Below, piece by piece: positions 1 through 7,617 of a DNA stretch of 37,084 nucleotides (positions within the stretch are counted from its first letter, which is position 1; each line of letters opens with the position of its first letter). Source of the stretch: Deltaproteobacteria bacterium (GTDB taxonomy: Bacteria; Desulfobacterota; DSM-4660; Desulfatiglandales; HGW-15); contig JAFGDF010000187.1 of assembly GCA_016932235.1 (NCBI GenBank), positions 1-37,084 of the forward strand, written 5' to 3'. The notes under the pieces were generated by a model that saw only the letters and a program-made list of their open reading frames with translations, ran no database searches and was not told the DNA's origin. Made by a program: the position numbers and the translations under genes.

Positions 1-87
1 CGTTATATATCCGGTGTACTGTACTCAGGCAATCACCAATAATCCCTTATCCAGGTTATGAAATTTTAACGAGAGGCCCTGAATTGT
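1..87. other. Left host flank ending in the target duplication
   Basis: These 82 bases plus the 5-bp duplication lie outside the phage. Joined to the right flank with one copy of ATTGT, one plus-strand frame stays open across the whole roughly 165-bp reconstructed target. The flanks are too short to identify a host gene, and I see no RNA gene or promoter. Confidence 0.6.
83..87. repeat. Target site duplication, left copy (ATTGT)
   Basis: ATTGT directly precedes the phage terminal TGT and matches the five bases after the right terminus. Mu-family transposition makes 5-bp duplications. Confidence 0.88.
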
Positions 88-94
88 TGTAAGC

Positions 95-116
95 TTGCAC
101 GTAATTTGAGAAATTT
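95..116 (+). promoter_or_regulatory. Transposase end-binding site R1
   Basis: This 22-bp site fits TTGCAnnnnnnnTGAGAAA and begins 7 bp inside the terminus, as L1 does at the other end. It is followed without a gap by a second copy. MuA recognises 22-bp sites of related layout at the Mu ends; the match here is by position and repetition. Confidence 0.8.
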
Positions 117-138
117 TTGCAAATGATATGAGAAAAAA
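117..138 (+). promoter_or_regulatory. Transposase end-binding site R2
   Basis: This second 22-bp copy is exactly tandem to R1 and carries TTGCA and ATGAGAAA at the same spacing. Close tandem R1 and R2 is the arrangement of the Mu right end. A more degenerate copy may follow at about 143..164 (GCA then AGAAAT, spacing longer by one), which I do not count. Confidence 0.78.
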
Positions 139-171
139 TACAGGCAGAAATTAGCCAGAAATTCCGGGCGC

Positions 172-211
172 AAAAAACCTGTTCGATTTCAGCACATTGA
201 ATCGACAGGTT
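172..211 (-). terminator. Intrinsic terminator of the late operon
   Basis: On the minus strand, AACCTGT pairs with ACAGGTT and CGATT with AATCG (one bulged A), and the stem is followed by a run of T. It lies downstream of the methyltransferase, the last late gene, and before the R sites, so it would stop late transcription from running through the phage end. Confidence 0.7.
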
Positions 212-228
212 ATTTTAATCAATTTTAT

Positions 229-265
229 GGGTGAAAAATCTATCTAAATGCCCACTTTTTCACCC
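229..265. repeat. Perfect 10-bp inverted repeat downstream of the methyltransferase
   Basis: GGGTGAAAAA at 229..238 is complementary to TTTTTCACCC at 256..265, with a 17-nt loop, starting 11 bp past the methyltransferase stop. It could fold in RNA as part of a double terminator or act as a protein site. The rest of 139..276 holds no gene. Confidence 0.55.
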
Positions 266-276
266 TATATAAACCC

Positions 277-1041
277 CTAAAAATTACTTACCAGCAGCTC
301 CTTTGCCTCCTTGAGTGGGCCTTTGGCTAACACCGAATATTTAAGTTTTTCCTGTCTCATTTTAAAATTTTCAAAGACTTTCCGCATTTCCGGATGGTCA
401 TTTATGCTTAATATAAATTTACCACTGACACCGGCCAGGATCTCCGCCATCTCCTGGAAGTCCTTAAATTCCAGATTATGCCTGTAAACAGGAGCTTTGT
501 AATATGGCGGATCAAGATAAAAGAACGTTTGTTTCCGATCATATCTTTTAATAAATTCTTGCCAGGGCAAATTCTCGATCGAGACCTGGGCCAGCCTGAG
601 ATGAACCTCCGATAACTCCTCTTCGATGCGCAATAAATTAATTCTCGGCCCTCTTAGTGGCCCAGCGGCCCCGAAGGTCCGCCCTCTAACTTTACCCCCG
701 AAAGAATGCCTCTGCAGATAATAATACCGGGCCGCTCGTTGAATATCCGTCAACCCGCCCGCTTCCTGCTGTCGCTTCCAGTCCTCAAACCATTTCCTTG
801 AGGAGAGTAGCCATTTAAACTGACGGAGAAATTCTTCAAGATGGTTCTGTAGAACTCTATAAAAACACACCAGGTCGCTGTCCAGGTCGTTAATGGTCTC
901 ATATTTACTCGGTTCTTTCCTGAAAAACACCCATCCGGCCCCTGCAAAAACCTCACAGTATGCCTGGTGATCCGGAATCATCTCGATAATGGTCCTCGAT
1001 AATTTACTCTTTCCACCGATATAAGCGAGTGGACTATCCAT
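277..1041 (-). CDS. D12-class DNA N6-adenine methyltransferase
   Basis: This 254-residue Dam-like enzyme should transfer methyl groups from SAM to adenine in phage DNA. N-terminal AYIGGKSKL (6-14), the SAM-binding FAGAG motif (32-36) and the catalytic DPPY (177-180) are in the usual D12 order, and the length is normal. The ATG at 1041 is chosen because GGGGAG sits just upstream; an upstream ATG at 1086 would add 15 unconserved residues. It is the last late gene, the position where Mu carries mom, so an anti-restriction role is likely (inference). The recognition sequence cannot be read from the gene, and no endonuclease partner is present. The leader between this gene and the one at 1186 is about 144 bp and GC-rich. 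Confidence 0.92.
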   Translation of the reverse strand: MDSPLAYIGGKSKLSRTIIEMIPDHQAYCEVFAGAGWVFFRKEPSKYETINDLDSDLVCFYRVLQNHLEEFLRQFKWLLSSRKWFEDWKRQQEAGGLTDIQRAARYYYLQRHSFGGKVRGRTFGAAGPLRGPRINLLRIEEELSEVHLRLAQVSIENLPWQEFIKRYDRKQTFFYLDPPYYKAPVYRHNLEFKDFQEMAEILAGVSGKFILSINDHPEMRKVFENFKMRQEKLKYSVLAKGPLKEAKELLVSNF

Positions 1042-1185
1042 TTTTCTCCCCTTTCCAATTTGAGCCGGTCCTGCTATTATTCCCATTGCCCGCGCGTGGG
1101 CTAGGGGCAGTCCGATTTCGGATGATCCGATGTTGGCGCATCGGGTCGGTGGGGAGGGGGTTATCCTCCTCGCCTGCTCCTAATT

Positions 1186-1434
1186 TTATTCCACGTCTTT
1201 TTCCCTCTCTTTATATGCTTGTATTATTTCCGGCGTCCATACCTGATTAATTGCCCCCTTTATATTGTCCGGCAATTCACCAGGGACATTCCCCCCAGGC
1301 GGGATCGCCCCGTTAAAGCGGTAATATGCCCGCGAAATCTCTTTCCCATCTTCCCTAATTCGGGTTATTCGCCTGACTTGGACATGGCCGTTTTCGGTTA
1401 CACTAAAATCATACGATATTGATTTCTCTAACAT
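1186..1434 (-). CDS. Small phage protein downstream of the tail fibre, unknown function
   Basis: This 82-residue soluble protein has a strong ribosome binding site (AAGGAG, 5 bp spacing). The N-terminal half looks like a beta strand-rich small domain (VQVRRITRIREDGKEI) and the C-terminus is charged. It lies between the tail fibre and the methyltransferase in the late operon. Proteins of this type often sit beside phage fibre genes, so a fibre-associated or assembly role is possible, but I do not recognise a family. Confidence 0.7.
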   Translation of the reverse strand: MLEKSISYDFSVTENGHVQVRRITRIREDGKEISRAYYRFNGAIPPGGNVPGELPDNIKGAINQVWTPEIIQAYKEREKDVE

Positions 1435-1452
1435 CTCATCTCCTTTTTACTA

Positions 1453-2556
1453 TTAATTTGCCGCTAAATAACACACACAAAAGCTATACCATCCCGTGCC
1501 ATCCATATCCGAACCATCTATAAAATCCCAACCTCCGCCGTTTGTGTTTTCGACTATTTTAAAATATGATGAATTATTTTCCACTCGCGCTGTCATATAA
1601 TCCCCGCTGAAATCAACATTTGATATTGATAGCGGCCCGGATGGTAGCCCGGCGTATTCTGACGCATTTTCTGACGCGAAAGGCAATGAAAATAATAAAT
1701 CACCAACCGGGGAATTTATACTATCTATGGCCACAAATCCGTATGCTATTACTAAACTGGCAATTTTGATATATGAACAAAGGTCCCGACCACTCTGCAT
1801 TGTAACAGTCCCGCTTGTTTCAGGTGTTATTGTTAATGTCCACGTACCCTTTTCGCAATCGTCTAATGTATTAGGGTCCGCACTAGCGTTTTGAGCCGCT
1901 GGAAAGGCAATCTGCCCGCCATTAAGAGTCATTGTATTATGGGTTACATCCGCATCCTGGCTCAAGTCCTGGTCCACGGTCGCAGCTCCCTCAACTGTGA
2001 GGTTCGCCTGCAGATCTATAACCCTGTCACCGTCATGGACATCAATGGTCAACGTCCTGTCGGCACTTAAAACGTCCGTGTCGCTGTCACTTTCAATCAC
2101 CAGATTGTAATCATCCGTTGTCTGGTCCTGCAGTTTGATGCTGTCAAGCTGTAAACTGGCGACCACCCTTCGCACGTCCCCGATCCTGTCCAGGGATGCA
2201 GCCCCGGCATCGATAACTGCAATCAGGGCATAATCCCCTGTTGGAGCCGTTGTACTGATCTGCATAGTCCCGCTGTCGTCTACGTACAGGTAATTAAGAT
2301 TATTTGCGGTGCATGTCTTGCTGGAGGCCGATATGTCGTACTTGGTCCCGTTGATAAAACAAACCCCGGCAGCATGATCCACATCCAGTCCCCCTCCATC
2401 GGAAGGAGTCACACCGGATATGCAGTAATTGTTGTTTAAAACCTGCGCCACAATCACTTCCAGAATCTGGGTGTTGTCATTCACCTCATCGTCCCAGCCC
2501 GTGTCACCGGCTGCGGGCATCCGCAGTTTTATCTTATCGGTATAGCTGTTTCCCAT
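1453..2556 (-). CDS. Putative tail fibre / receptor-binding protein
   Basis: This 367-residue protein starts with a segment typical of phage fibres (GWDDEVNDNTQILE, then GLDVDHAAGVCFINGTKYDI), which usually attaches to the baseplate. A repetitive beta-rich middle (residues about 130-210) and a C-terminal beta domain follow. AAAGGAG lies 7 bp upstream of the ATG. It follows the tail hub and minor tail genes at the distal end of the late operon, where receptor-binding proteins are normally found. No enzymatic motif is visible. The C-terminal 130 residues are the likely receptor-binding part (inference). Confidence 0.75.
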   Translation of the reverse strand: MGNSYTDKIKLRMPAAGDTGWDDEVNDNTQILEVIVAQVLNNNYCISGVTPSDGGGLDVDHAAGVCFINGTKYDISASSKTCTANNLNYLYVDDSGTMQISTTAPTGDYALIAVIDAGAASLDRIGDVRRVVASLQLDSIKLQDQTTDDYNLVIESDSDTDVLSADRTLTIDVHDGDRVIDLQANLTVEGAATVDQDLSQDADVTHNTMTLNGGQIAFPAAQNASADPNTLDDCEKGTWTLTITPETSGTVTMQSGRDLCSYIKIASLVIAYGFVAIDSINSPVGDLLFSLPFASENASEYAGLPSGPLSISNVDFSGDYMTARVENNSSYFKIVENTNGGGWDFIDGSDMDGTGWYSFCVCYLAAN

Positions 2557-2568
2557 CTTGAAACTCCT

Positions 2569-3117
2569 TTACACGGATATAGTCAAAACCCATGTAAGCG
2601 AAAGTGTGTCGCCTGCCGCCTTGTTTTTAACGCTGAACACGCTCCTGCAAAGCATGGTCCCCGCCGCAGCCGCGTTAAATATTCCGGCCTCAGTGATCGC
2701 CCCGGTGCCGTCCCCTGCCGCCCAGTCTCCCACATACTCTACCGTATTATCGGACTGCGTCACGGATGTCAGAGCGTTCCGGTCCAGCTCCGTCTCCAGG
2801 GCCGTATCGCCTGCTGCTGCGGCGGTTGTCCCGGTCCCGATCGCCATATGGCTCATCTGCGCCTGGCCCTGGTCGCTCATCTGGTCGGCAATATGGTTTT
2901 TCCCGGTCGTTACGATCAGGTTCGGACACCACTCATCGCACTTTATCTCCCCGTTCGGCCCTTTAAGAAGTATATGGACCCTACCGAACGGCCTGATCTC
3001 CGAAAAAAGCAGCGTTTCTGCCAGGCCCAATATATGCCCTGGAGAGGCAAATATCAGTCGTAACAATTTGTATAAATAATAACCTTTAGCCAATATCACA
3101 TTGACAATCCTGCCCAT
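2569..3117 (-). CDS. Minor tail / fibre-associated protein
   Basis: This 182-residue protein has a hydrophobic amphipathic N-terminus (residues 5-40), then a beta-rich domain containing DEWCPNLIVTTGKNHIAD and a GTGTTAAAAGDTAL segment. That pattern is known from phage tail-fibre-like proteins that precede receptor-binding proteins. The ATG at 3117 follows AAGGGG; a TTG 20 codons upstream would also be open, but has no clear ribosome binding site. The gene ends 12 bp before the fibre gene, consistent with co-translation. Its exact role is not clear. Confidence 0.7.
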   Translation of the reverse strand: MGRIVNVILAKGYYLYKLLRLIFASPGHILGLAETLLFSEIRPFGRVHILLKGPNGEIKCDEWCPNLIVTTGKNHIADQMSDQGQAQMSHMAIGTGTTAAAAGDTALETELDRNALTSVTQSDNTVEYVGDWAAGDGTGAITEAGIFNAAAAGTMLCRSVFSVKNKAAGDTLSLTWVLTISV

Positions 3118-3185
3118 GAGTTCACCCCTTCCCCGGTCATGAGCTGGATTGCCTGTTAACGGCTCTCTGGCGACCAATTAAATAT

Positions 3186-3542
3186 TTATTTAGTCAATAT
3201 AAGCTTGCCCTGGTTCGTCTTGTTTAAATAATACCTTTGCCCTCGGTACTCGAATTCTATCGGGAAAATCTGATCATCAGTTATTATTGATTCGACGCTT
3301 ATGCTAAACGCATGTTCGATACTCAAAGTATCCCCTACAATTAGTTTGTAGTTATTAACGAGGTTTCCATTTTTGCTGACAATAGCCAGGATGTCTTCAG
3401 GGTCCTTTCTAATTAAATCAATTCGTATGACTGGCTTATTGGACATAAGAACATGGAGCTTCTTTGACATATCCGGATGTAGCTTTTTCACAAAAGAATG
3501 TATGGCAATATCCGTTTCCAAACCCTTACACATCACATCCAC
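3186..3542 (-). CDS. Protein with HemP-like C-terminus, unknown function
   Basis: This protein has 118 residues. The last 25 or so (FEYRGQRYYLNKTNQGKLIL, then TK) closely resemble the end of HemP hemin-uptake proteins, which finish in Y-L-x-x-T-x-x-GKLILTK. HemP itself is about 60 residues, so here the motif is joined to an unrelated N-terminal domain of about 90 residues. It overlaps the zinc-ribbon gene upstream by 10 bp and lies between the tail hub and the fibre genes. A role in heme uptake is not implied; the fold may simply be used in a tail-associated protein. Confidence 0.72.
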   Translation of the reverse strand: MDVMCKGLETDIAIHSFVKKLHPDMSKKLHVLMSNKPVIRIDLIRKDPEDILAIVSKNGNLVNNYKLIVGDTLSIEHAFSISVESIITDDQIFPIEFEYRGQRYYLNKTNQGKLILTK

Positions 3543-3799
3543 CCCCTGTCTGTCTTAATTCTCGGTTGATTATTTTCAAAAGCCGTAAAACACCTTCCGC
3601 ACTCAGGGCAGATAAGGCTATCCGGCTTTTTTCTCCCCTCCAGCGGCGCAAAACATTCCGGGCTGATGTTCTCCGGACTATCCTTCAGGTAATATATGTG
3701 CCTTCCGCAGCTCGCGCAAAACACCTTCGCAGCCGGTCTGACCTCTACTCCCAACCTCTCTCCAGTCCGTACCTTTTCCCTTAATCCAATCAATCCCAT
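3533..3799 (-). CDS. Small zinc-ribbon protein
   Basis: This 88-residue protein has C28-x2-C31 and C64-x2-C67-x2-C70, plus C49, so it probably binds one or two structural zinc ions. The ATG at 3799 is preceded by GGGAG and lies 4 bp past the hub stop codon; a longer reading would overlap the hub gene by about 80 bp. Small Cys4 proteins are found near hub genes in several transposable phages, but the role here is unknown. It is translationally packed between the hub gene and the HemP-like gene. Confidence 0.72.
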   Translation of the reverse strand: MGLIGLREKVRTGERLGVEVRPAAKVFCASCGRHIYYLKDSPENISPECFAPLEGRKKPDSLICPECGRCFTAFENNQPRIKTDRGWM

Positions 3800-3803
3800 C
3801 CTA

Positions 3804-6800
3804 TCATCTCCCGAAAGGCCCGATCCCGAAGCCGTCCGATATATCATTCCCGCCAAACCCTGCGGTAAAATACAAGTCGTCATCGCTAACCGTAACGCTG
3901 TCGCTAAGGCCCGCCCCGATGGCCAGTCTCAGAACATCCGCCGCCTCAACAGTCATGGAATCCAGCACTCCGAAAAGGCTGTACCCGCCAAACCCGATAA
4001 TCCCGAAGTTACCGGCCCCGAAACCATATGTCGGAGTCCACAGCCTGGCCACATCATGGACCTTAACAGTCTCCTCCAAATTGATCCCTATATCAGCGCC
4101 AAGCGCATCGGACGCCACAGCCGTATCTGACAGAACCGAATTAAAAACAGCAATAATGCTTAAAGCTTCCGAAACCGTAACCTCATCCTCGATCTCGCGT
4201 CCCCATCCGACAGTCAGCTCATCGATCGCGATTACAATATCATTCCGCAGCACATCAAAGCCGCATTCCACGCTAATGGTATCGGATGCCACAACCGTAT
4301 CCGCCACATTTATACTCCACAAATAGTATCTCAGGCATTCGGCCACGATCCGGATCAGGTTGATCCTGCTCAGCTTTCCGCTTCCAAACAGCCGGTGCGC
4401 GGCTTTCACAACCATTGCCGCTTTTCTCAGGCTCCCGAAATCGCTCGTAACGGACAGGATATCCTCTTTTTCCAGGTCAAACTGTTCGAGGTAGGCGTTA
4501 AAAGTGTAAAACGTCGACGCCGTCTTCAGCGTATCGATATAAAAATCCACCAGGCTTTCCGCCATGTCATCATCCGTCACTAAATCGAACAAAAACCTGT
4601 CTTTAACCTCACGCACGCCATGAGCCGCAATCGACGTTGCATCAGAGCCGGGCGTGTCCGCCTGGTAACCGGAAGAGTCCTCATTACCCGATGTCCAGTC
4701 CCGGTCATAAAACAGGTTAATGGTATTGATTATATCCGTGACTTTCTGCCTCCTGGCCTTGAAGCTCTTTAACTGGTAATCACCTGCCGTCAAAACCCTG
4801 TCCGCAGATCCCCAGTCCTCCATCTTTTCCCGTACCGCAAGTTTAGCCTTCCCAATGTTCCAGTAAAGCCTGGTGCGCGTCTGAAGCTGGAGCTTTTTGA
4901 TAGCCTCCCGGATGGTTGATCCTGCCCTCAATATCCCGTCGATTGTATAACCCAGGGTGGCCAGCCTGGCCCCCGCCGCTGTCATGGAGTCCACATAGCC
5001 GGAGCCTAATCCCCCCCTATTTCTCAGGAGATATTTATAAACATGATCCGGACTGGTGATCACAGCGGACGGAGTCCCCGTATATGTCCCGCTTCCATCA
5101 TCGATCAGCCCGGTCACGCTACAGGTCACATCATCCGAAAAAACCCTCTCCCGTTTTCTGTACTCAACGTCAAAAAAGGCGTGCAGTATATACACGTTCT
5201 TATTGTCATGGGTCCCCGTGTAAGTAATCCTGATATCCCGGTCCGTGAACCAGCTCCAGTCAAAATTAACGTAGCTCGTAATATCAAACAGGTTAACGTT
5301 TGACTGAGTCGGGCTGTCCAGGTTCGTAACCTGCAACGCCGCGTTGTCTGTCACCAAAGGGTTTACATCGTCTGACGCTTTAACCGCTGTATTATTATTG
5401 TTGACTTTCCCTGACGACGTAACAGAGGCAGTTACACCGGAATAGTTATTCGATACGGCCGAGTTCACTGTGGCCGCGATGGTGACATTAGTCGCGCGTA
5501 CAGATCCGCCCACAACTCCAATACCAATTGCCTTCACCGTTATTCCGAATTCATTGCTCGATGAATAACTGCCTACTCCGATGGTGTGCGTGCCGTTGGA
5601 AAGCTCCAGATCGGCCATCAACCAGGACATTCCGGAATGACGTAAATGACATTTTGCTCCTGACAGATAAACCGTGACTGTGATTGTGGCATGATCGAAT
5701 TTTTTCAAACCCGGAAATGTGCTGTTTTCCGTCTGTCCGACCTCTCCGGATTCATAGGCATAAAGCCACTGCCCGAAAGGGACTGCCGGGGAATACGTGG
5801 TAGTTGTGGATATCCCCTCGCTTGCATGACCGTGCTCCACGTCATTTGCGGTCACATCCGGATCTGTAAACACGTGCCCGTGTTCACCGCCGACTGCGTG
5901 CGAATGCTCATGATCAATATCCACCTCAGCCGTAAGGTCCGGCGAATCATCAGGATTCGGCTGGCTCAGCCTCCCGATGTTCCCGACCCCCTCAATCCAC
6001 ACCTGCACATAATCATTCGCGAACACTCCGCTTTCCCAGTGCTCGACAGCCAGATATGCCTTAATAATCTCTCCCCGGTCAGGGTTCACCGTCGCCTGCT
6101 TGAGCGACAGTAATGGATAGCTCTCGTTTATCTTGGCCGCGGTTGCCAGGTCCGCCGCGTCATACGCGTAATACGGCTGACGCGCGGTATTCTCCGAATT
6201 CACGCTGTCAAACTGCATCTCCAGGAAGGTGCTGCCCTGGGAGAATTGATAGGAATATGGTTTTTCGCTGAAAATAACCTTAGCGGGATCGGTTGAAGGA
6301 TAGGCCGTATAAATCCCGGCCGGTGCGGCAAATCCTCCCACTTTGACAGCGCTTACCGAGCTTACCGGACCCTTGCCCACAAGGTATGTATGGTCTGTGA
6401 TAAGCTGCACGACCTCATCCCTGTCCAGATGCTCGCTCGCCGTCGTGGTCCAGCCCCGCTGAGAAACCGTAAAAGCCGTCGCCGTCCTGGAGGAATAGCG
6501 GATCTTCTCCTCCCCGATCTGGATCGTTCCGCTCGCTGAAAAGCCCAAATCATCAAGATTTTCATTAACCCCTATGTTTGTACTATTAGCCAGGATACTG
6601 CCGCTCAGCGTGGCTTTTGGGGCCGTTTTCGCGCAGATCAGAGGAACCTTTGAAACGGTACCGAAAACCAGGTCGATCCCCTTGCCGATATCCGCTGTCA
6701 AGGCGTTCGGATAATCCGAAATCTTCAGCTTGTCATTCAATTGCCGGTCATAGAGCAGAATTATGGAGACCAGGTCCAGCCGTAAAAGCCTGCTCGCTTC

Positions 6801-7205
6801 ATCGTATTCTATGGGGTCCTGGATAACAAACGTGTCGATCAGCGCCGCGTCGCTCTCGCTCAGTCCGTCAAACCACTGGTAAACATCAACCAGCACATCT
6901 TCCGGGTCTTCCTCCAGGAAGTAATCGCTGAAGGGATTGTCCCCGCCGTTCCACAAAGTCAACGTAAGCTGCCGGATCTCCGAGGTCGCTATTATCTCCG
7001 CGTCACCGCCTGCCATATCATTCAGCTCTCCCCAGTCTTCGATCAGCGCGTCCGTTTCAAAGGACAGTCCGTCCGCAGCCCCCAGGGCCTGATCGGAAAT
7101 ATACTTGTCCCCGGCATATGGAAAGTGAAACACCGCCCACTGCCTCGGCGATCGTGCCGCCGCGCTCATGGCTGATTCAAATGGTGATGATAAATCCGTC
7201 CTCAA
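3804..7205 (-). CDS. Central tail hub / tip protein (1133 aa)
   Basis: This is the largest protein of the phage, placed after the tape measure and distal tail genes, where siphophages encode the central tail hub. The N-terminal about 400 residues are beta-rich. A histidine-rich stretch at about 428-459 (HEHSH, EHGHVF, EHGH) could bind metal. A hub-like region with the segment YLLRNRGGLGSGYVD follows at about 720-790. The last about 170 residues contain degenerate repeats of a D-x-V-x-V-x-D/E type (DTVVASD, DEVTVSE, DTAVASD, DSVTVSD). It forms the tip that closes the tube and carries fibres (inference from position and length). Confidence 0.82.
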   Translation of the reverse strand: MRTDLSSPFESAMSAAARSPRQWAVFHFPYAGDKYISDQALGAADGLSFETDALIEDWGELNDMAGGDAEIIATSEIRQLTLTLWNGGDNPFSDYFLEEDPEDVLVDVYQWFDGLSESDAALIDTFVIQDPIEYDEASRLLRLDLVSIILLYDRQLNDKLKISDYPNALTADIGKGIDLVFGTVSKVPLICAKTAPKATLSGSILANSTNIGVNENLDDLGFSASGTIQIGEEKIRYSSRTATAFTVSQRGWTTTASEHLDRDEVVQLITDHTYLVGKGPVSSVSAVKVGGFAAPAGIYTAYPSTDPAKVIFSEKPYSYQFSQGSTFLEMQFDSVNSENTARQPYYAYDAADLATAAKINESYPLLSLKQATVNPDRGEIIKAYLAVEHWESGVFANDYVQVWIEGVGNIGRLSQPNPDDSPDLTAEVDIDHEHSHAVGGEHGHVFTDPDVTANDVEHGHASEGISTTTTYSPAVPFGQWLYAYESGEVGQTENSTFPGLKKFDHATITVTVYLSGAKCHLRHSGMSWLMADLELSNGTHTIGVGSYSSSNEFGITVKAIGIGVVGGSVRATNVTIAATVNSAVSNNYSGVTASVTSSGKVNNNNTAVKASDDVNPLVTDNAALQVTNLDSPTQSNVNLFDITSYVNFDWSWFTDRDIRITYTGTHDNKNVYILHAFFDVEYRKRERVFSDDVTCSVTGLIDDGSGTYTGTPSAVITSPDHVYKYLLRNRGGLGSGYVDSMTAAGARLATLGYTIDGILRAGSTIREAIKKLQLQTRTRLYWNIGKAKLAVREKMEDWGSADRVLTAGDYQLKSFKARRQKVTDIINTINLFYDRDWTSGNEDSSGYQADTPGSDATSIAAHGVREVKDRFLFDLVTDDDMAESLVDFYIDTLKTASTFYTFNAYLEQFDLEKEDILSVTSDFGSLRKAAMVVKAAHRLFGSGKLSRINLIRIVAECLRYYLWSINVADTVVASDTISVECGFDVLRNDIVIAIDELTVGWGREIEDEVTVSEALSIIAVFNSVLSDTAVASDALGADIGINLEETVKVHDVARLWTPTYGFGAGNFGIIGFGGYSLFGVLDSMTVEAADVLRLAIGAGLSDSVTVSDDDLYFTAGFGGNDISDGFGIGPFGR

Positions 7206-7211
7206 CGCCTT

Positions 7212-7260
7212 TTACTCCATGCTCTTTGCTCTATGCCCCATGCGCTTAGCTCTCTGCCTC
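7212..7260. repeat. Heptanucleotide array (7 units)
   Basis: Seven consecutive degenerate 7-mers (such as ATGCTCT, TTGCTCT, ATGCCCC) fill the junction between the distal tail gene and the hub gene. The array encodes the last residues (EAES) and stop codon of the gene at 7246. Confidence 0.85.
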
Positions 7261-7617
7261 TAAAAGTAAAGTTCCTTTGAACCTTCCTGGAGGATCTTCC
7301 TCCAGGTCCATCGGATTCGTCAAAAGCCGCACCGTAAACTCAGTGCCGTCCTCATCCGTATATGTGAAAGTGTTTAACGCCCCGTCACTCACAGTATCCC
7401 ACCAGTTAACCAGGGCGTCCCTTATTGTCTGATCCAGCAGCACCAGATTCAGCGGAAACCGTTGCCAGGTCACTCCCAGGTCTTCCACCTGCAGAGATCC
7501 CGCCGCGGTCCTGTCCACTACCTGTGCTTTTTGCTTTGGCCGCCTCAGCGGATAATTAACATACCCGTCCAGCTCTATGTCCGATTCACCCTCTTTTGAA
7601 AATTTGGGATTGCTCAT
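7246..7617 (-). CDS. Distal tail-like minor tail protein
   Basis: This 123-residue protein lies between the tape measure and the hub, the position of lambda gpM and of distal tail (Dit-type) proteins. The sequence is beta-rich with NTFTYTDEDGTEFTVRLL near the C-terminus, a pattern common in gpM-like proteins that mediate tube-to-hub attachment. The start overlaps the tape-measure stop by 1 bp. Its last codons come from the heptanucleotide array, so the true ancestral C-terminus may have been slightly different. Confidence 0.75.
   Translation of the reverse strand: MSNPKFSKEGESDIELDGYVNYPLRRPKQKAQVVDRTAAGSLQVEDLGVTWQRFPLNLVLLDQTIRDALVNWWDTVSDGALNTFTYTDEDGTEFTVRLLTNPMDLEEDPPGRFKGTLLLEAES

Noticed and set aside
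1042..1185. Small ORF (34 codons) starting ATGCGCCAACATCGG upstream of the methyltransferase
   Set aside because: It lacks a clear ribosome binding site, its codons are low-complexity, and the region looks more like a structured leader.
2558..3079. Long plus-strand frames opposite tail, fibre and hub genes
   Set aside because: They mirror minus-strand genes with strong ribosome binding sites and recognisable families; the plus frames have no such sites or domains.
3118..3177. Upstream TTG start for the 182-residue minor tail protein
   Set aside because: No ribosome binding site upstream, and the ATG at 3117 with AAGGGG is more convincing.
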